This document shows, one piece after another, positions 61,800-64,000 of a stretch of 64,000 nucleotides of DNA. Positions within the stretch are counted from its first letter, which is position 1; each line of letters opens with the position of its first letter. This DNA is from Lachnospiraceae bacterium OM04-12BH (lineage in GTDB: Bacteria > Bacillota > Clostridia > Lachnospirales > Lachnospiraceae). The position numbers and the translations under genes were made by a program. Location: contig QULQ01000007.1 of assembly GCA_003490145.1 (NCBI GenBank), positions 1 through 64,000 on the forward strand, given 5' to 3'. The notes under the pieces are model-generated. The model had not been told where the DNA came from, did no database searches, and saw only the letters and a list, made by a program, of their open reading frames with translations.

Positions 61800-61813
61800 T
61801 AAGTACAATCTGG
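61784..61813. promoter_or_regulatory. 10-bp perfect inverted repeat around the ispE -10 box
   Basis: CCAGATTGTA (61784-61793) and TACAATCTGG (61804-61813) flank the ten bases that contain the -10 element. A repressor bound here would block RNA polymerase. Confidence 0.55.
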
Positions 61814-61819
61814 TGTATA

Positions 61820-61829
61820 TTGTATACAA
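61820..61829. promoter_or_regulatory. TTGTATACAA palindrome, candidate GntR operator
   Basis: A perfect 10-base palindrome in the ispE leader. FadR-subfamily GntR proteins commonly bind TTGTATACAA-type sites, and a GntR gene lies in the same operon. Confidence 0.5.
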
Positions 61830-61861
61830 AGGAAACCGGGCAAAAGAAAGGACGGTTTGGA

Positions 61862-62725
61862 ATGGAAAAGACAGAACGCAGGGCGTATGCCAAGATCAAT
61901 CTTGGACTGGATGTGTTACGGAGAAGAGAAAACGGCTACCATGATGTAAAAATGGTGATGCAGACCGTAGGGATATATGATGAGCTGACCTTTGAGAAAA
62001 TAAAGGAAGGAATCATTGTTACAACAGATAAAGAGGAGCTGCCGACAGATAAGGGGAATCTGATCTACCGGGCAGCAGAGCTTCTGACAGAGAAATATCA
62101 GATTCAGGAAGGCATCAGGATCTCGCTGAAAAAGAACATCCCGATCGCAGCAGGCATGGCCGGGGGCAGCACGGATGCAGCAGCAGTTTTTCATGGAATG
62201 AATACACTTTTTAATCTGCATATGGATGAGAAGACCATGCGGGAAGAGGGTGTAAAGATCGGAGCCGATGTTCCTTACTGTATCATGGGTGGGACAGCGC
62301 TTTCAGAAGGAATCGGAGAGGTGCTGACTGCGCTGCCCGCACCACCAAAGGCAGTGCTCTGCATTGCCAAGCCGGACATCAATGTATCAACGAAATTTGT
62401 TTATGAGAATCTTCATATAGAAACAGTGAAGGATCATCCTGATATTGACGGAATGGTACAGGCGATCCGGGAGGGGGATCTGAGGGGGATCACAGACCGG
62501 ATGGCAAATGTCCTGGAAACGGTGACGGTAAAAGAATATCCCATTATCGAGGAGATCAAAAAAAAGATGCTGGAGAGCGGTGCAGAAAATGCACTGATGA
62601 GCGGCAGTGGACCCACCGTATTCGGGGTATTTACAGAGGAAGCAGGAGCCAGTGAGGCGATGGAAAGGATCCGGAAGGAAAAACTGGCGCAGCAGGTATT
62701 TGTGACAGAATTTGTAAATATGTGA
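61862..62725 (+). CDS. ispE: 4-diphosphocytidyl-2-C-methyl-D-erythritol kinase
   Basis: 287 residues from ATG 61862, where family similarity begins (RRAYAKINLGLDVL). GHMP-kinase motifs are present: NIPIAAGMAGGSTDAAA (ATP-binding glycine loop) and LMSGSGPTVFGVF near the C-terminus. IspE phosphorylates CDP-methylerythritol in the MEP isoprenoid pathway, which also supplies the undecaprenyl carrier used by the glycan locus. GAAAGGACGG lies upstream. The GntR regulator gene follows 47 bases later, probably co-transcribed. Confidence 0.94.
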   Translation: MEKTERRAYAKINLGLDVLRRRENGYHDVKMVMQTVGIYDELTFEKIKEGIIVTTDKEELPTDKGNLIYRAAELLTEKYQIQEGIRISLKKNIPIAAGMAGGSTDAAAVFHGMNTLFNLHMDEKTMREEGVKIGADVPYCIMGGTALSEGIGEVLTALPAPPKAVLCIAKPDINVSTKFVYENLHIETVKDHPDIDGMVQAIREGDLRGITDRMANVLETVTVKEYPIIEEIKKKMLESGAENALMSGSGPTVFGVFTEEAGASEAMERIRKEKLAQQVFVTEFVNM

Positions 62726-62772
62726 CCGGACGGTGAATCAAAAAGAAACTTAAAACAGAAGGAAGAGGGTAT

Positions 62773-63456
62773 ATGGAAGAGAAGGAATTTCAGATAGAAG
62801 TGGATGATCTGTTACCGCTGCGGGATGTGGTATTCTACACCCTGCGAAGGGCGATCCTGACAGGACAGCTAAAGCCGGGAGAGCGGCTGATGGAGGTACA
62901 TCTTGCAGAAAAGCTGGGGGTCAGCAGGACACCTATCCGTGAGGCAATCCGGAAGCTTGAGCTGGAAGGGCTTGTGACGATCATTCCAAGAAGAGGGGCA
63001 GAGGTTGCGGAAATCACGGAGAAAAGTCTGAATGATGTGCTGGAGGTGCGGCGTGCACTGGATGCGCTGGGAGCAGAGCTTGCCTGTGAAAGGATCACCG
63101 GGGAGGAGATCCGGAAGCTGAAAAAGGCCTGTGAAGATTTTGAAAAAGCGGCTGCCGGGAATGATGCGGATGCAATTGCAAAAGCGGATGTGGCTTTTCA
63201 TGATATTATTATCCGGGCGGCAGGAAATCAGAGACTGGAGCAGCTTGTCAATAATCTGGCAGAGCAGATGTACCGGTATCGTTTTGTCTATATCAAGGAA
63301 GAGGAGCAGAGGGGTGTACTTCTTGCAGAACACAGGGAAATCTGTGACAGCATTGCAGCAAGGGATGTGGTACGTGCCCGTAATGCAGCAAAGCAGCATA
63401 TCGATAATCAGCAGAAGGCTGTCATCCGGCAGATACGGCTTGAAAAAAGGAAATAA
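62773..63456 (+). CDS. GntR-family regulator, FadR/FCD subgroup
   Basis: 227 residues. The winged HTH (about 15-80) has LREVVFYTLRRAILTG-like spacing, KLGVSRTPIREAIRKLELEGLV as the recognition region, and IIPRRGAEVAEI as the wing. The FCD ligand domain (about 88-215) has EVRRALDALGAELA, DVAFHDIIIRAAGN and LAEHREICDSIAARD; the Asp/His residues would bind a metal and an organic acid effector. AGAAGGAAGAGGG precedes the ATG. TGTATACA-type palindromes flank the ispE-gntR unit (61820, 63462, 63498), consistent with autoregulation. Confidence 0.92.
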   Translation: MEEKEFQIEVDDLLPLRDVVFYTLRRAILTGQLKPGERLMEVHLAEKLGVSRTPIREAIRKLELEGLVTIIPRRGAEVAEITEKSLNDVLEVRRALDALGAELACERITGEEIRKLKKACEDFEKAAAGNDADAIAKADVAFHDIIIRAAGNQRLEQLVNNLAEQMYRYRFVYIKEEEQRGVLLAEHREICDSIAARDVVRARNAAKQHIDNQQKAVIRQIRLEKRK

Positions 63457-63461
63457 TCGAG

Positions 63462-63478
63462 GTACAGTATAGCTGTAC
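63462..63478. promoter_or_regulatory. GTACAG-N5-CTGTAC inverted repeat
   Basis: Perfect six-base half sites separated by TATAG, six bases after the gntR stop. Possible regulator site. Confidence 0.4.
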
Positions 63479-63497
63479 AAATTCAGGATATACTTCT

Positions 63498-63507
63498 CTG
63501 TATACAG
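63498..63507. promoter_or_regulatory. CTGTATACAG palindrome, candidate GntR operator
   Basis: A perfect 10-base palindrome sharing the core TGTATACA with the site at 61820-61829, 28 bases upstream of the next small gene. Confidence 0.45.
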
Positions 63508-63534
63508 TGGAAAGGCGCTGTGGAAGGAGAAGCT

Positions 63535-63795
63535 TTGAAGAAAATTCTGGAATATGGCCTGTTGATCGCAGGCATGGCAGCTTATTTTGGATTTGTATAT
63601 CCGGAGCTGATCCTCCCGGAGGATGCGTATCTTCTGGTGGAGGAGGAAGGAGCGGAATATCAGATTCCCTATGAGGAAGCAAAGCAGCTTTTTCTGTGGG
63701 ATGAGGACGGGCAGGAGCAGCCAGTCCGAATAAAATGGCGGCTTGCGGAATATGTATATCAGGTAAAAGAAAAAATAGTGAATAAGAAGGATTAG
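63535..63795 (+). CDS. small membrane protein of unknown function
   Basis: 86 residues from TTG 63535, which has GGAAGGAG five bases upstream; GTG 63520 would add five codons and lacks a site. One N-terminal span (about 3-22: [22 protein letters not shown]), then a charged soluble part ([20 protein letters not shown]) ending in [11 protein letters not shown] do not recognise the family. It lies four bases before murI, and the candidate GntR palindrome is in its upstream region. Confidence 0.62.
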   Translation: MKKILEYGLLIAGMAAYFGFVYPELILPEDAYLLVEEEGAEYQIPYEEAKQLFLWDEDGQEQPVRIKWRLAEYVYQVKEKIVNKKD

Positions 63796-63799
63796 AAGA

Positions 63800-64000
63800 A
63801 TGACAGATACTAATGCGCCCATAGGCGTATTTGATTCGGGAATCGGTGGCCTTACCGTTATGAAGGAGATCATGCATCAGATCCCGGATGAAAAAATCAT
63901 TTATTTCGGAGATACAGCAAGAGTACCCTATGGCAGCAAGTCAAGGGAGACTGTGACTAAGTTTTCCAGACAGATTGTGCATTTCCTGGAAAGCCAGCAC
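63800..64000 (+). CDS. murI: glutamate racemase, 5' end only
   Basis: The first 67 codons are present before the window ends. [19 protein letters not shown] carries the catalytic Asp in FDSGIGG, and [16 protein letters not shown] the family Tyr-Gly-Ser loop. Glutamate racemase makes D-glutamate for peptidoglycan. The first of its two catalytic Cys should lie just past the window edge. AGAAG is the only visible ribosome site, and the ATG is four bases after the small membrane protein gene, so coupling is likely. Confidence 0.9.
   Translation, partial: MTDTNAPIGVFDSGIGGLTVMKEIMHQIPDEKIIYFGDTARVPYGSKSRETVTKFSRQIVHFLESQH

Noticed and set aside
62869..63873. 334-residue minus-strand ORF
   Set aside because: Antisense to gntR, the small membrane protein and murI; no start signal.

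Overview
The window looks like the chromosome of a low-to-mid GC, endospore-forming Gram-positive anaerobe, most likely a Lachnospiraceae (Blautia/Roseburia/Coprococcus-like) member. Supports for this are purine-rich Shine-Dalgarno sites, ATG/GTG/TTG starts, a SipL-like spore coat protein, class 1B PyrD with PyrK, a LytTR two-component pair and LCP-type wall glycopolymer attachment. The genus is inference.

Layout. 1-1.3 kb: a BlaI/MecI-type repressor and a small XRE regulator around a 490-base AT-rich gap. 1.35-24 kb: a surface-glycan modification region. It holds GT2 enzymes with C-terminal membrane anchors (typical makers of polyprenyl-phosphate sugars), five large GT-C-like multi-spanning proteins (one split by an in-frame TGA), a UDP-glucuronate 4-epimerase, a sugar aminotransferase, two FAD oxidoreductases, a radical SAM/SPASM protein, and an MBOAT plus SGNH O-acylation pair. 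A decayed IS200/IS605 element (tnpA deleted into tnpB, TnpB intact) sits at 2.4-4.05 kb, and a strong promoter straddles its right edge. 24-29.3 kb: a degenerate SGNH-fold membrane protein, an ArnE/ArnF-like small-transporter pair, a zinc-ribbon protein and a membrane-anchored GH25 lysozyme with a very acidic N-terminal tail. 29.4-49 kb: the polymer export core. It has rfbB, rfbA and rfbC (no rmlD here), a Wzm/Wzt-type ABC transporter whose ATPase carries a sugar-binding tail, a methyltransferase-kinase protein resembling WbdD chain terminators, several GT2 rhamnosyltransferase-like enzymes, a phosphohexomutase, a polyprenyl glycosylphosphotransferase and an LCP ligase. 49-55.5 kb: an HtrA protease, a PrcB-like lipoprotein, a beta-propeller lipoprotein and a divergent LytTR regulator/GHKL kinase pair with a 3 x 20 bp direct repeat between them. 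55.5-64 kb: pyrC-pyrK-pyrD, sipL, a 72-bp x 10 tandem repeat of hairpins, a conserved protein behind a sigma-D-like promoter, ispE, a GntR regulator, a small membrane protein and the start of murI.

Working together (inference): cytosolic sugar nucleotides (dTDP-6-deoxy-sugar, UDP-GalA) feed a lipid-linked polymer begun by the glycosylphosphotransferase and extended by GT2 enzymes. The polymer may be capped by the methyltransferase-kinase, recognised by the Wzt tail, exported, decorated outside by GT-C enzymes and O-acyltransferases, and ligated to peptidoglycan by LCP. The capping-dependent export module in a Gram-positive setting and the 72-bp hairpin array are the two least expected items.
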